DNA from: Bacillota bacterium
GTDB taxonomy: Bacteria > Bacillota > Clostridia > Acetivibrionales > DTU013
DNA: 64,000 nucleotides
Direction: 5' to 3'
Assembly: GCA_023399355.1 (NCBI GenBank)
Contig: JAEWQC010000079.1
Span: 1 to 64,000 of the forward strand
The translations under genes were made by a program, and so were the position numbers. The notes beneath the pieces are model-generated. The model was not told the origin of the DNA, searched no databases, and saw only the letters and a list, made by a program, of their open reading frames with translations. Positions 1-9,382 of the stretch are shown piece after piece; position 1 is the stretch's first letter; the number at the start of each line of letters is the position of its first letter.

Positions 1-1823
1 TCTATACACCGCCAGAAATCGTCCGGTATATGTGTATTGAAGCCATTTCCAACTATCTTGCCAATAAAACAGGCGTGTTGTACGAGGAATTACGGATATT
101 CCTGCAATATGGAGAAGGGTTGACCGATGAAGATTGCCGCACAACAACGAGAGGATTGACAGAAGAGTATATGGGTATGCCGGCGGCAGTTTCTGCAGGA
201 ATGTCAGAAGAAGCTGCAATGGATTTTTGGACAAGCTGCAAGCTGCCTGCAGGCGTCCTGAGCAGACTTAATGAAATAGATCATGCTCTTGCCCAAATCA
301 AGGTTCTTGACCCTGCAACGGGCGCAGGAGCATTTCTTGTCAGTATGCTCAATGAGATCGTAAATGCAAGAATGAATATAACGGAGTACCTTGTTCGTGG
401 ATTAGCCGATGGCAGCGACCAGGAAAAAGTGAAATGTAGAAAAAAAAGAAATCCTTATAAATTCAGGCATCATGCAATCAAAAACTGTTTATATGCAGCA
501 GACATTGATGACAATGCAGTTAAGCTCACAAAACTAAGGTTGTGGCTTTCCTTAACCGATGCTGATGGATATGCCGATGGAATGCCGGGACGCCCTTCAT
601 TTGGAATGTCGAAATTTCCTTCGTTTTCAGAATTGGAGTGCAATGTCATATGTGCTGACAGCCTCCTGGATGAAATCAAGTGGCAAAATTGGACAAATCG
701 GAAGAAAAAAGGAAAAAACCGATTTAACATTGTCATCGGAAATCCGCCATACATATCGGCAGTCGAAGGTGCCAGAAATGACTGGGGCATGCGCGAAGCA
801 CTGAGAAGAAAGTACCCCCTGCTTCAAGGCGCGTTTGACATTTATACGGCATTCCTGCTTGAGGGTATTGAAAAAACGACAGCGGATGGAGCCTATTGCT
901 GGATCATTCCAAATAAGTTTATGGTCTCACGATATGCAGAGCCTGTGCTTAATTTCATGAAAAATAACGGGATGCGGCGCACGGTAAGTATTTCAGATAT
1001 CGGCGTATTCCGAGGGACCGGCATATATCCCATCATTGTCACCGGCAACAAAAGAAGTAATACGCTGGAGGAGTATATGGCCAATTCGCTTCATGCCCTC
1101 GTCTATCATAATATCAAGCCTAAAATCCTGCCCAGATGTTTTAAAACTTTCGCGGAATTCGGCATCAGGTTTGCATCAGGTGCGACAGGTTTTCAGGCGA
1201 GGACCTTGTCCGGCTGCATCATGGAGCATGTGGAAGATGGTACGATTCCATTTATCGTGAGTGGTTCGATAGATAAATTCCATATAAAGTACAAACATGT
1301 CCGGTACATGGGCAGGACATACAAAGAAGCATATATTTCCAGAGGAGAAAGCATTACGGAAAACAAGTGGAACTTGTGGCGAAATGATAAAATTGTTATT
1401 GCAGGACTGACAAGGGAAATTGAAGCGGTTTATTGCACAAGGCCTCTGGCACTGGGAGTCGGAGTTTATGCAATATACGGATTTGCAGGCTTTAACCCAC
1501 TTTTCCTGCTGGGACTGTTGAATAGCAAGTACATGTCCTGGTACTTGAATGTGAGATTCAGTGAAAAACATCTGGCAGGAGGATATCTTGCAATAAATAA
1601 ATCGACACTGGAGCGGCTGCCACTATTAATAGCGGATGAAAATACACAGTCCGGGATTGCAGAAATTGTGTGTCGCATCCAGGAATCGGCAGCTATTGAC
1701 GGAATCGGTAACGAAGATATGAAAGGATGGCTGATGCAATTGGATGAACGGGTATATAGATTGTATGGGCTGGACAATTTAGAAATCAAAGAGATTGAAG
1801 ATTTTTTCAAAGTCCGGAAATAA
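1..1823 (+). CDS. Type IIG / BREX PglX-like adenine-specific DNA methyltransferase, 5' end cut by window edge
   Basis: The reading frame is open to the left edge; the first readable residues are YTPPEIVRYM, a motif X-like start of an amino-methyltransferase domain, so the ATG at 30 is not the true start. SAM-binding motif I (LDPATGAGAF) lies near residue 92 counted from that ATG, and the catalytic NPPY motif near residue 236, which marks an N6-adenine methylase. The C-terminal half (about 330-590) looks like a target-recognition region of the TaqI/Eco57I type. Family members usually exceed 1000 residues, so an N-terminal nuclease or other domain may lie upstream. Whether it belongs to a stand-alone restriction-modification enzyme or a phage-defence set cannot be decided here. 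The next gene converges on it. Confidence 0.85.
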   Translation, partial: YTPPEIVRYMCIEAISNYLANKTGVLYEELRIFLQYGEGLTDEDCRTTTRGLTEEYMGMPAAVSAGMSEEAAMDFWTSCKLPAGVLSRLNEIDHALAQIKVLDPATGAGAFLVSMLNEIVNARMNITEYLVRGLADGSDQEKVKCRKKRNPYKFRHHAIKNCLYAADIDDNAVKLTKLRLWLSLTDADGYADGMPGRPSFGMSKFPSFSELECNVICADSLLDEIKWQNWTNRKKKGKNRFNIVIGNPPYISAVEGARNDWGMREALRRKYPLLQGAFDIYTAFLLEGIEKTTADGAYCWIIPNKFMVSRYAEPVLNFMKNNGMRRTVSISDIGVFRGTGIYPIIVTGNKRSNTLEEYMANSLHALVYHNIKPKILPRCFKTFAEFGIRFASGATGFQARTLSGCIMEHVEDGTIPFIVSGSIDKFHIKYKHVRYMGRTYKEAYISRGESITENKWNLWRNDKIVIAGLTREIEAVYCTRPLALGVGVYAIYGFAGFNPLFLLGLLNSKYMSWYLNVRFSEKHLAGGYLAINKSTLERLPLLIADENTQSGIAEIVCRIQESAAIDGIGNEDMKGWLMQLDERVYRLYGLDNLEIKEIEDFFKVRK

Positions 1824-1836
1824 TCTCGGAACCATC

Positions 1837-2763
1837 CTAGAACCACTTTTTATATTTGCTGTAGCTCTTATCTGCAAATCTTCTTGTTCCAGTCGGAATT
1901 GACACAATTTTTTCGAGCATTTCCTTATCGGAAACTTTCTTGAAGGCTGTTTCCATAAGCTTTTGAAAGCTCTCCCCATCCTTCGGGAAAGTAACAAAGA
2001 CCGGATAGATATATTCGTTTTTACTGGCATTGATCCTTTCCAATTCAGGCTCCATTTGTGTTCTAATCTTATCACTGACCAACTGCGCTCCTGTTTCATC
2101 CGTACTGGGCAGAACGAGGATGATATCCCGGTCATTGCTCATTACGATCATATCTGTAGCACGTAGGGACTCTCTTGCCTTCTGCAGTGCAATGGTGTAA
2201 ATAGCAGCAGCATTTTCAGGAGTGTATTGGGTTTTGCCTTCTATGGTAGTTTGAAGCTGAAGCGTGGTAATAAGGATAAAGGACAATGCGCTTTTAGTGC
2301 GCTTTGAGTATTTTATTTCACGGCTGATATAATCATCAAAGCTCATTCTTATTTCTTCGATTCTGGCCGTATCATAATGAAAGCTGCTTGAAATCTGTAC
2401 AATGCTTCTTATTGAACTTTCCAGCCTTTTTACCTGATAGGGCTTAATGATATAATCGTCGACAGAATATTTGAGGGCCCCTATTTTGAGTTCATGCTTG
2501 TCGGAGCGCGTGATAATAATGACAGGAGCTTCACTGCTTTCTGAGGACCTGATTTTTTTAAGTGCCTCAAAACCATCGTTTTCTGTCGGTAAAGCCAAAT
2601 CGAGAAGGATGAGTTTCGGATCGATCTCATTAAGATCCAGCAGCTTGAACTGACTGATACTTCCCACTTCAACAATGTTAAAACTGCCGATCTTGTCCAG
2701 GATGTGCCGGACTTTCTGGCGTTCATAGGAGGAATAATCCATTATTAAAACAGTGCCGTCCAT
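1837..2763 (-). CDS. Response regulator with REC domain and degenerate GGDEF-like domain
   Basis: 308 aa. Residues 1-120 form a receiver domain: an acidic residue near the N-terminus (LIMDYS), a phosphoacceptor Asp in LLDLALP, the switch Thr/Ser in IITRSD and the conserved Lys in IIKPY. Residues about 150-290 resemble a GGDEF fold (SALSFILITT, then RESLRATDMIVMSNDRDIILVLP), but the signature is NDRDI instead of GGDEF, so diguanylate cyclase activity is doubtful. It is more likely a signal-binding or output-dead module. The start is supported by AAGGAG seven bases upstream of the ATG. It converges with the methylase; no partner kinase is adjacent. Confidence 0.8.
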   Translation of the reverse strand: MDGTVLIMDYSSYERQKVRHILDKIGSFNIVEVGSISQFKLLDLNEIDPKLILLDLALPTENDGFEALKKIRSSESSEAPVIIITRSDKHELKIGALKYSVDDYIIKPYQVKRLESSIRSIVQISSSFHYDTARIEEIRMSFDDYISREIKYSKRTKSALSFILITTLQLQTTIEGKTQYTPENAAAIYTIALQKARESLRATDMIVMSNDRDIILVLPSTDETGAQLVSDKIRTQMEPELERINASKNEYIYPVFVTFPKDGESFQKLMETAFKKVSDKEMLEKIVSIPTGTRRFADKSYSKYKKWF

Positions 2764-2915
2764 GGCAGTTCTCCTTAAATGTATATAATATTACAGTATT
2801 ATATCGGCAATGTGGCAGTTTCCTTAATAGCCATTTGCTTTCCAGCATTTTATTCTGATACAATCTTTAGGATATGGTATAATTTTTGTTAAGCCATTGT
2901 TAATAAATCCGGCTA

Positions 2916-2976
2916 ATGAAGGCGAATTCGTGAATCGAATTGCGCCATGAAGGCGAATTCGTGAATCGAATTGCGC
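2916..2976. repeat. Two tandem copies of a 30-bp unit
   Basis: The 30-bp unit ATGAAGGCGAATTCGTGAAT + CGAATTGCGC occurs at 2916-2945 and again at 2947-2976, separated by one C; the copies look identical. Each contains an imperfect inverted repeat (GCGAATTCG/CGAATTGCGC). It is followed by a short GGGGC/GCCCC hairpin at about 2980-2995, just ahead of pfk, in the 5' region between divergent genes. It could be a regulatory leader or a small repeat family; no function can be assigned. Confidence 0.7.
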
Positions 2977-3030
2977 TATTGGGGCTCCGTGCCCCTGAAA
3001 TTTTGTGGTAATTAAGAATGGGGGCTTCTG

Positions 3031-4311
3031 ATGAAAAAAAATGCACTCGTAGCACAATCCGGTGGACCGTCTCCTGTTATAAATTCATCGTTGCAGGGGG
3101 TAATTGAAGCTTGTTTTTCGTACCCGGACCATATCGATACGGTCTATGCAGGGTGGCATGGAATTGAAGGCGTGCTGCTTGAAGAACTGATCAATATGAA
3201 CAGCCAGCCGCAGGAGGAATTGAAAAGACTTCGCAGGACACCGGCCGCAGGTGCTGTCGGAACATGCAGATATAAGCTGAAAGCACAGCAGACAAAGGAT
3301 TTCGACAGGATTATCGATGTCTTGATTGCACATGACATAAAATATTTCTTTTATATAGGCGGGAATGATTCCATGGATACGGCAGGCAAAGTATCAAAGC
3401 TTGCGCGTGAAAGAGGCTTTGACCTTGTTGTCGTTGGTATTCCAAAGACGATAGACAATGATATCGGAGATGAGAAATTTACGATAATAGATCATACACC
3501 CGGTTATGGCAGTGCTGCGCGATACTGGGCCCACCTGATTCAGAATTCGAATGAAGAAAACAGGGGCATGTGTGGTTCCGAAGCGGTTTCGGTATTTCAG
3601 GCAATGGGCAGGAAATCCGGGTATATCACGGCTGCAGCAAGGCTTGCAGACCCATACCGCGAGATGCCTCTGCAGCTATATATGGCGGAATCCGGTCATA
3701 ATCTGGAAACGCTTTCTGAAAATGTGAACAGAGAGTTACAGCGGTCCAGCCGATGTATGGTTGTTGTGAACGAGGGTTTCGACGTGGGTAATCTTGGTGA
3801 AGCCAGAGACGCATTCGGACATGTCGAGTATGGTGCGAGCAGGACAAGTGCCGCGCAGGTGGTAGTGAACTACCTGAATGAAAAGGGGATCAAGGCGAGA
3901 GGCCAGGTCACGGGACAATTGCCGGGTGTTCTGCAGAGATCCACGTCGATACATGCATCGCCGGTTGATCTGGATGAGGCTTATGAGGTTGGGAATAAAG
4001 CTGTCCAGATAGCTCTGGAGGACGGAACAGGCTGGATGGCGACAATATTGCGTGCGCCGGGCAGGGAATACAGGGCTCTGTACGACAAGGTGCGTCTTGA
4101 AGTGGCTGCTAACTCGGAACGCTTTATACCGAAGGAATGGCTGGCATCCGGCGGCATTGATGTAACGGATGCATTTTTGGAGTACGCACGTCCGCTGATA
4201 CAGGGAGGCTGGCCTCAGATAGAACTGGAAAACGGACTTCAGAGATTTGCCAGGCTTGTTGTCAAATTTATTGATAAGAAACTGCCGGGGTATATCCCAC
4301 AGAACTTTTGA
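3031..4311 (+). CDS. pfp: 6-phosphofructokinase, probably pyrophosphate-dependent
   Basis: 426 aa, phosphorylates fructose-6-phosphate in glycolysis (cytoplasm). The N-terminus has the glycine-rich nucleotide/PPi loop (AQSGGPSPVIN). The phosphoryl-donor motif near residue 110 is GGNDS where ATP enzymes have GGDGS; an acidic residue at the fourth position is the known hallmark of PPi-dependent enzymes. The catalytic segment PKTIDNDI is present. Length fits the group II PFK family rather than the ~320 aa bacterial ATP enzymes. Donor specificity is inferred from the motif. It stands alone, with an upstream region carrying the tandem repeat and a small hairpin. Confidence 0.88.
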   Translation: MKKNALVAQSGGPSPVINSSLQGVIEACFSYPDHIDTVYAGWHGIEGVLLEELINMNSQPQEELKRLRRTPAAGAVGTCRYKLKAQQTKDFDRIIDVLIAHDIKYFFYIGGNDSMDTAGKVSKLARERGFDLVVVGIPKTIDNDIGDEKFTIIDHTPGYGSAARYWAHLIQNSNEENRGMCGSEAVSVFQAMGRKSGYITAAARLADPYREMPLQLYMAESGHNLETLSENVNRELQRSSRCMVVVNEGFDVGNLGEARDAFGHVEYGASRTSAAQVVVNYLNEKGIKARGQVTGQLPGVLQRSTSIHASPVDLDEAYEVGNKAVQIALEDGTGWMATILRAPGREYRALYDKVRLEVAANSERFIPKEWLASGGIDVTDAFLEYARPLIQGGWPQIELENGLQRFARLVVKFIDKKLPGYIPQNF

Positions 4312-4359
4312 ATTCAAAGCGTGAATTTTTATTAATGTAGATCAGATTGGAGATTTATT

Positions 4360-6072
4360 ATGTCCGGAACAATGGTTACTAAATTCAAAAACTGGCTTGG
4401 GTCAGTTTTTGAAACAAAGATGGATATCCTTACGGCTGTCGTGCTGGTACTTTTTTTGCTGGCGAATATATTGAAGATAGCTCTTTTCAATCAGATTCTT
4501 GTGCCGAATGCCGACAAATGGATGCTGCGATACAAGCTGATTACGACATTCCTGGTTGTTGTTATAACCTACCCGATTCTGTTCAGGTTCAAATCACGAA
4601 TATTGTTCGTAACCTTTTACCTGCTTCAGTTGTTGTATATCCTGATGAATCTGGCCTATTATCTCTACTTCCACAATTACCTCCACATAGAGCAGTTTAT
4701 CTCCAACTTCTATGAAGGTTTTACTGCGGTTCAGAATTCCTCAGGCCCTAAAAGTCCGCTTCTGCTTGTGTCTATTCTTGATCTGCCGTTTTTCATCTAC
4801 CTCTCATTATATTATTTCAAGGCGAACAGACTGAGAGAGAAGCTGAGATATTTGATCTATCTGGCTGTCATTCTGTCGTTGTGCAGCACTACCTATATGG
4901 AATACAGGCATTATCAGGAGAAAAACTTCCTGACGGATATTTCGAAGAACATGTTTCTTGGCGAATCCCGCATTGTGCAGAGGTACGGGACTTTGATCAA
5001 CAATGGTGTCAGTATTTATAACAATAAAAGCACCGAGGATTATATTAAAGGTTTCAAATATGGCAAGGAGCAGACGAATAAAACGGAAAAGGAAAATAAA
5101 CCGAATATTTTCGCCATCCAGGTAGAATCGATGGATGCCTCCGTTGTACGTGAGAAGCATGATGGTAATTATGTCATGCCCTATTTGAATTCGTTGGCCC
5201 AAAGCAACGTTTATTACCCGTATATGATGAGTTATCATCTTGGCGGAGGAACCTCCGACAGCGAATTCTCCGTCATAAACAGCGTGGAACCGATTGTCGG
5301 GTACCCCTCTATCAAACTGACAACCTACAAAGCGCCGAATTCATTCGTGTCCAGACTGGATGCGGCAGGCTATGAAGCGAATGCGTTCCACGGGAATGTG
5401 GGCAGGTTCTATAACCGGGATGTGGCGTTTCACAAGTTCGGTTTCAAAGAATTTTACGACATAGCCAAAATGGGAATGAAGGACGTAGGATGGGGCGCTC
5501 CGGATGCCGACATGTTCAACTATGCGCTGCAGAAATCAAAAGAGGAAACACAGCCGTTCTTTAACTACACAATTACGATGACCAGTCACGGACCGTTCAC
5601 CAATGCATCAAATTATTATAATAATCCTGCTTATAACGATATTCAGGAGAAACTGGTCAAGGATTATTTCAATTCCATGTCTTATGTCGATGAATGCATC
5701 CAGGCATATGTGCAAAAGATACAAAAGGAATATCCCGGTGCCTATATTTTCATTTGGGGTGATCATACGCCCAAAATAGAGAGTAAGGTTTTCAAACAGT
5801 CGGCAGTGATGATTGACGGCAAATTGTATGAATTCGTTCCGTTTATTGCTATAACTCCGGACAAGCAGGTATATGCGGAACAGAAAAATGCGGCAACATT
5901 TCTGGATGTCGCACCTACAATTATGAATGCATCCGGAATCAAGTTCAACATACTGTCAGATGGAACGAATCTTCTGGAGCCGGGCGGAACGCTTGGGAAA
6001 ATACCATACCGGGGATTACAATGGGACAGGGCGGCCCTGTTCGAAAAAATTTCAGAAGCAATGAAGCCCTAA
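4360..6072 (+). CDS. LTA synthase family membrane sulfatase (polyglycerophosphate transferase type)
   Basis: 570 aa. About five membrane segments fill residues 20-190, followed by an extracellular sulfatase-fold domain (about 240-560). The nucleophile is the Thr in GGGTSDSEF (about residue 298), with metal ligands in IQVESMDASV, TSHGPF and WGDHTP. The family transfers glycerophosphate from phosphatidylglycerol to build lipoteichoic acid outside the cell. Starts at ATG with GGAGA nine bases upstream. It lies close behind pfk and ahead of hflX, all on the same strand. It could also be a primase-type or other alkaline-phosphatase-superfamily member, since paralogues are common. Confidence 0.87.
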   Translation: MSGTMVTKFKNWLGSVFETKMDILTAVVLVLFLLANILKIALFNQILVPNADKWMLRYKLITTFLVVVITYPILFRFKSRILFVTFYLLQLLYILMNLAYYLYFHNYLHIEQFISNFYEGFTAVQNSSGPKSPLLLVSILDLPFFIYLSLYYFKANRLREKLRYLIYLAVILSLCSTTYMEYRHYQEKNFLTDISKNMFLGESRIVQRYGTLINNGVSIYNNKSTEDYIKGFKYGKEQTNKTEKENKPNIFAIQVESMDASVVREKHDGNYVMPYLNSLAQSNVYYPYMMSYHLGGGTSDSEFSVINSVEPIVGYPSIKLTTYKAPNSFVSRLDAAGYEANAFHGNVGRFYNRDVAFHKFGFKEFYDIAKMGMKDVGWGAPDADMFNYALQKSKEETQPFFNYTITMTSHGPFTNASNYYNNPAYNDIQEKLVKDYFNSMSYVDECIQAYVQKIQKEYPGAYIFIWGDHTPKIESKVFKQSAVMIDGKLYEFVPFIAITPDKQVYAEQKNAATFLDVAPTIMNASGIKFNILSDGTNLLEPGGTLGKIPYRGLQWDRAALFEKISEAMKP

Positions 6073-6103
6073 CCGGCTGGTGCAGGAAGGAAATAACCCA
6101 TAA

Positions 6104-7963
6104 ATGATCAACAGGGAAATAAGCGGCAATACACAATCCCTAAAAGCCTCGGTTTTATCGGAATTAACCGATCTATACGATATTTTGCCCGATAGCGGCA
6201 GCTTTCTGCCGGAGCAGCTTCTGAACGGACTGGCAGCCATCTCAAGTAATATCAACCGTGAGATAGCTGTATATCTCAACCGCAGAGGAGCAGTGCTGGA
6301 TATCAGCATAGGGGACAGCGGCACGGTGACACTTTCGAGTGTTGAGGGAAGAAGGAGCAGTATAAGGCTTTCAGGTGTGCGCTGCGTTCATACGCACCCG
6401 AATGGGGACTCGATGCTTTCCGCAGTGGATATCAATTCGCTGCTTGTTTTAAAGATGGATGCGATGGTGGCGGTTGGTATAAGGGGCGGGGCAGTCTGCG
6501 GGATCACTGCCGCACTGCCGGCAGCAGGTCCCCAGGATACCTGCAGCAGGACAGATGGAAATATGCCAGGAGGCACTGTTGAAAGTGCGGGCAGAAGTGC
6601 GGATTTTTTCGGGCTATTCAGAACTTGTACAGAAATGGATTTTCTTCTTGAACTCATTTATGAGAGAGAGAAGGCTTTTTCGAAACAATCCGGAGATATT
6701 GCAACGGAAAATGAACGAGCAGTGCTGGTCGGCCTGGAGTTGATCAAGGAGAGGCAGGGAAATTCAAAAGAAGAGGCTGAACGTTCTCTTGACGAACTTG
6801 GAGAGCTTGCCCGTACAGCGGGTCTTGTCGTACTTGATTCGGTACTTCAGAGAAAATCCGCAAGAGATGCGGCTTTCTTTGCGGGACGCGGAAAAATAGA
6901 AGAACTGGGCTTGAGGCTCCAGGAACTTGGAGCGGATACCCTTGTGTTCGATGATGAACTTTCAGGTGCCCAGATCAGAAATATAGAGGAATTAACAGGT
7001 GCCAAGGTACTGGACAGGACCATGCTTATTCTCGATATCTTTGCACAGAGAGCCAGGTCGAAGGAAGGCAAGCTTCAGGTGGAACTGGCGCAACTGAAGT
7101 ACAGGCTGCCGCGTCTGACAGGTATGGGGGGACAGCTGTCACGGCTGGGCGGCGGCATCGGAACAAGAGGGCCGGGTGAAAAAAAGCTGGAGACGGACCG
7201 AAGGCATATAAGAAGGCGTGTCAGCGTGCTGGAAGAGGAACTGGATATCATTGCACGCCGCAGGGAGCTTACCCGTGATAGCAGGCGGCGCAATTCCACC
7301 CCGGTTGCCGCACTTGTCGGCTATACCAATTCAGGAAAATCCACGCTGATGAACAGGCTTTGCAGCTCTGATGTACTGGTTGAAGACAAGCTCTTTGCCA
7401 CACTTGACCCGACTGCCAGAAAGCTCATATTGCCCAATGGAATGGAAATAATTCTGGTTGACACTGTCGGTTTTATCAGAAAATTGCCGCATGAATTGGT
7501 CGAAGCTTTCAAATCGACACTTGAGGAGGCCGTATCCGCCGATTTGCTGCTGCATGTCGTGGATGTATCCGATGAAGAGGCCGAAGTGCATGTCAAGGTT
7601 GCCGAAAACATAATGCGGGGCCTCGGCGCAGTCGGGAAGCCTGTCCTGCTGCTGCTGAACAAACTTGACAAAGCGGCCGGCAGTGAACGGGCAGCCGCCT
7701 TGCATTATGGCGGGAATACCCTTGAGATATCTGCGTTGAACGGTGTCGGTATGGATGCACTTCTGACCGCTATGTCAGAAACACTTGTACCGGATGAGGA
7801 AGAGCTCCTGATGCAGATTCCGTATAGCGAGGGATGGGTGATGCCCTATCTTCATGAAAACGGTACGGTATTGGCCCAGGATTATTCCCAGGAGGGTGTA
7901 TCCGTTAAAGTAAGGCTAAAAAGGTCGAAGGTAGAAAGAATACGAGAATATGTAGTAACATGA
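6104..7963 (+). CDS. hflX: GTPase HflX with clostridial N-terminal extension
   Basis: 619 aa. The HflX core starts at about residue 195: the N-terminal HflX domain (VGLELIKERQ ... FFAGRGKIEEL), the linker with GPGEKKLE, then a GTPase domain with G1 GYTNSGKS (about 405), G3 DTVGFIRKLP and G4 NKLD. HflX binds 50S/70S ribosomes and splits stalled ribosomes. Residues 1-190 are an extra domain containing HTHPNGDS...SAVDI, reminiscent of a JAB/MPN metal motif; this extension also occurs in clostridial homologues, and its role is unknown. It lies 31 bp after the LTA-synthase gene, so cotranscription is possible. Confidence 0.92.
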   Translation: MINREISGNTQSLKASVLSELTDLYDILPDSGSFLPEQLLNGLAAISSNINREIAVYLNRRGAVLDISIGDSGTVTLSSVEGRRSSIRLSGVRCVHTHPNGDSMLSAVDINSLLVLKMDAMVAVGIRGGAVCGITAALPAAGPQDTCSRTDGNMPGGTVESAGRSADFFGLFRTCTEMDFLLELIYEREKAFSKQSGDIATENERAVLVGLELIKERQGNSKEEAERSLDELGELARTAGLVVLDSVLQRKSARDAAFFAGRGKIEELGLRLQELGADTLVFDDELSGAQIRNIEELTGAKVLDRTMLILDIFAQRARSKEGKLQVELAQLKYRLPRLTGMGGQLSRLGGGIGTRGPGEKKLETDRRHIRRRVSVLEEELDIIARRRELTRDSRRRNSTPVAALVGYTNSGKSTLMNRLCSSDVLVEDKLFATLDPTARKLILPNGMEIILVDTVGFIRKLPHELVEAFKSTLEEAVSADLLLHVVDVSDEEAEVHVKVAENIMRGLGAVGKPVLLLLNKLDKAAGSERAAALHYGGNTLEISALNGVGMDALLTAMSETLVPDEEELLMQIPYSEGWVMPYLHENGTVLAQDYSQEGVSVKVRLKRSKVERIREYVVT

Positions 7964-8015
7964 CGAGTATTGTTAATAAACAGTTAAGAAATAAAATGAT
8001 GAACATTTATTAAAG

Positions 8016-8044
8016 TTGAATAAAATTTACATATAAGGTATCAT
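8016..8044 (+). promoter_or_regulatory. Putative sigma-A promoter for the nudix gene
   Basis: TTGAAT (8016-8021), 17-bp spacer, TATCAT (8039-8044), about 70 bp before the nudix ATG. Prediction from consensus only. Confidence 0.5.
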
Positions 8045-8115
8045 AATAATAAAATAACGGAAATGTCACCAATGCTAACAAGCAGGCATTCCGGCTGAAA
8101 GGAAGGGACCTTTAT

Positions 8116-8541
8116 ATGTTAGTTAGAAACTGCGCGGGAGGCATCGTCTTCTGCGGAAACAAGGTGTTTCTCCTTAAGAATGAAAAAGATGAGTGGGTTT
8201 TTCCAAAAGGTGTCATTCGACATGGAGAGTTGTCTAATGAAGTAGCACTCAAGAGAGTGAAAGAGGAAGCCGATATCGCATCGGAGATCGTTTCTACAGC
8301 TGGGCAAACCAATTATGAATTCTTTTCCGTAACTCGTCAAAAGCCGGTCTGCAACAAAATCATCTGGTATATCATGAGATCAAACAACAACTATTACAAA
8401 GTCAATGAGCAGGAAAAATTTATGGATGCGGGGTATTTTGAGGTCGAGGAAGCCATGAGACTGGTTACTTATAGTCAGGATAAGGCATTATTGAACCTTT
8501 CGTTCAGGATGTTCAAGGAAATCACCGCAGTAGCCGTTTAG
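8116..8541 (+). CDS. NUDIX hydrolase with divergent Nudix box
   Basis: 141 aa, single Nudix domain. The N-terminal strand GGIVFCGNKVFLLK and the loop WVFPKGVIRHGE are typical of the family that hydrolyses nucleoside diphosphates linked to another moiety. The Nudix box is G-x5-E-x7 followed by KRVKEE where the consensus is RExxEE, so the first acidic residue is replaced by Arg while the last two Glu that bind metal are kept. Activity may be altered. RBS AAGGAAGG precedes the ATG. A promoter-like sequence lies upstream and a terminator hairpin downstream, so it is probably monocistronic. Substrate unknown. Confidence 0.8.
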   Translation: MLVRNCAGGIVFCGNKVFLLKNEKDEWVFPKGVIRHGELSNEVALKRVKEEADIASEIVSTAGQTNYEFFSVTRQKPVCNKIIWYIMRSNNNYYKVNEQEKFMDAGYFEVEEAMRLVTYSQDKALLNLSFRMFKEITAVAV

Positions 8542-8625
8542 AATATTTGAACGACATCATTTACGGGTCTGATTACGAAATTATTTTATTATTGTAAAAA
8601 TGAATAGTAAAAACGTTTATAATAG

Positions 8626-8658
8626 ATGATAGCAGGAAATTCTGCTATCATTTGTTTT
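8626..8658 (+). terminator. Rho-independent terminator-like hairpin
   Basis: ATGATAGCAG (8626-8635) pairs with CTGCTATCAT (8642-8651) around a short loop, followed by TTGTTTT. It lies after the nudix gene and before yigZ. Confidence 0.6.
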
Positions 8659-8711
8659 ACCCGGATCAATTGAACAAATATCGGGTAAAAGTCAGGTTTA
8701 GGAGTTCATAC

Positions 8712-9344
8712 ATGCGAAAGGAATATCTGACCGTATCCGGCGAAGCGGCGGCTGAACTGGAGGAGAAAAAATCACGCTTTATCGCGACGGTAAAGCATGT
8801 GGAAACAGAAGAAGAGGCGCAAGCCTTCATAAACAGCCTGAAAGCCAGGTGTTGGAATGCTTCTCACAATGTATACGCATACTATCTTTGCAGGGATACT
8901 GTCCTGCAAAAGTTCAGCGATGATGGGGAGCCCTCGGGGACCGCGGGCCTGCCTGTACTTGAGGCAATAAAAAAGCTCGATGTGCAGGATGCTGCCGTGG
9001 TTGTGACAAGATACTTCGGGGGAACACTGCTTGGTGCCTCAGGGCTTGTCAGGGCCTATGGCAGATGCGCAGTTCTGGGAATTGAAGCTGCCGGGATTGT
9101 CAAAAGGCTGCTTTGCATAGAAGCAGGCATTGCACTGGATTATTCACTGCTTGGGAAAGTACAGGCAATCATCGCATCAAAGGGATATAAGATAAAGGAC
9201 ACTATCTATGCACAGGATGTCGATATCTATTTGTATGTTCCGGTTGACGAATTTGTCGAATTCTCAGCATTGCTGACCGAGGCGACAAATGCCAGGGCTT
9301 TTGCATATGCAGGGGAAAAAACATATATAACCGTAGAAGTGTAA
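8712..9344 (+). CDS. yigZ: YigZ/IMPACT family protein
   Basis: 210 aa from the ATG at 8712, chosen because TTTAGGAG sits eight bases upstream and the length fits the family; an upstream in-frame ATG at 8652 falls in the terminator region. The conserved IMPACT core is clear: KKSRFIATV, NASHNVYAY, FSDDGEPSGTAGLP (about 80-95) and VVVTRYFGGTLLGASGLVRAY. The C-terminal domain is ferredoxin-like. The biochemical function is not settled; eukaryotic IMPACT regulates Gcn2. Downstream gene is a CoA-binding protein. Confidence 0.9.
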   Translation: MRKEYLTVSGEAAAELEEKKSRFIATVKHVETEEEAQAFINSLKARCWNASHNVYAYYLCRDTVLQKFSDDGEPSGTAGLPVLEAIKKLDVQDAAVVVTRYFGGTLLGASGLVRAYGRCAVLGIEAAGIVKRLLCIEAGIALDYSLLGKVQAIIASKGYKIKDTIYAQDVDIYLYVPVDEFVEFSALLTEATNARAFAYAGEKTYITVEV

Positions 9345-9382
9345 CCATAGGAGAGTAAACATAAGATAAGGAGTGTGAAGAA

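Noticed and set aside
1176..1846. Minus-strand frames 1176-1571 and 1466-1846
   Set aside because: Shadows of the methylase gene on the other strand.
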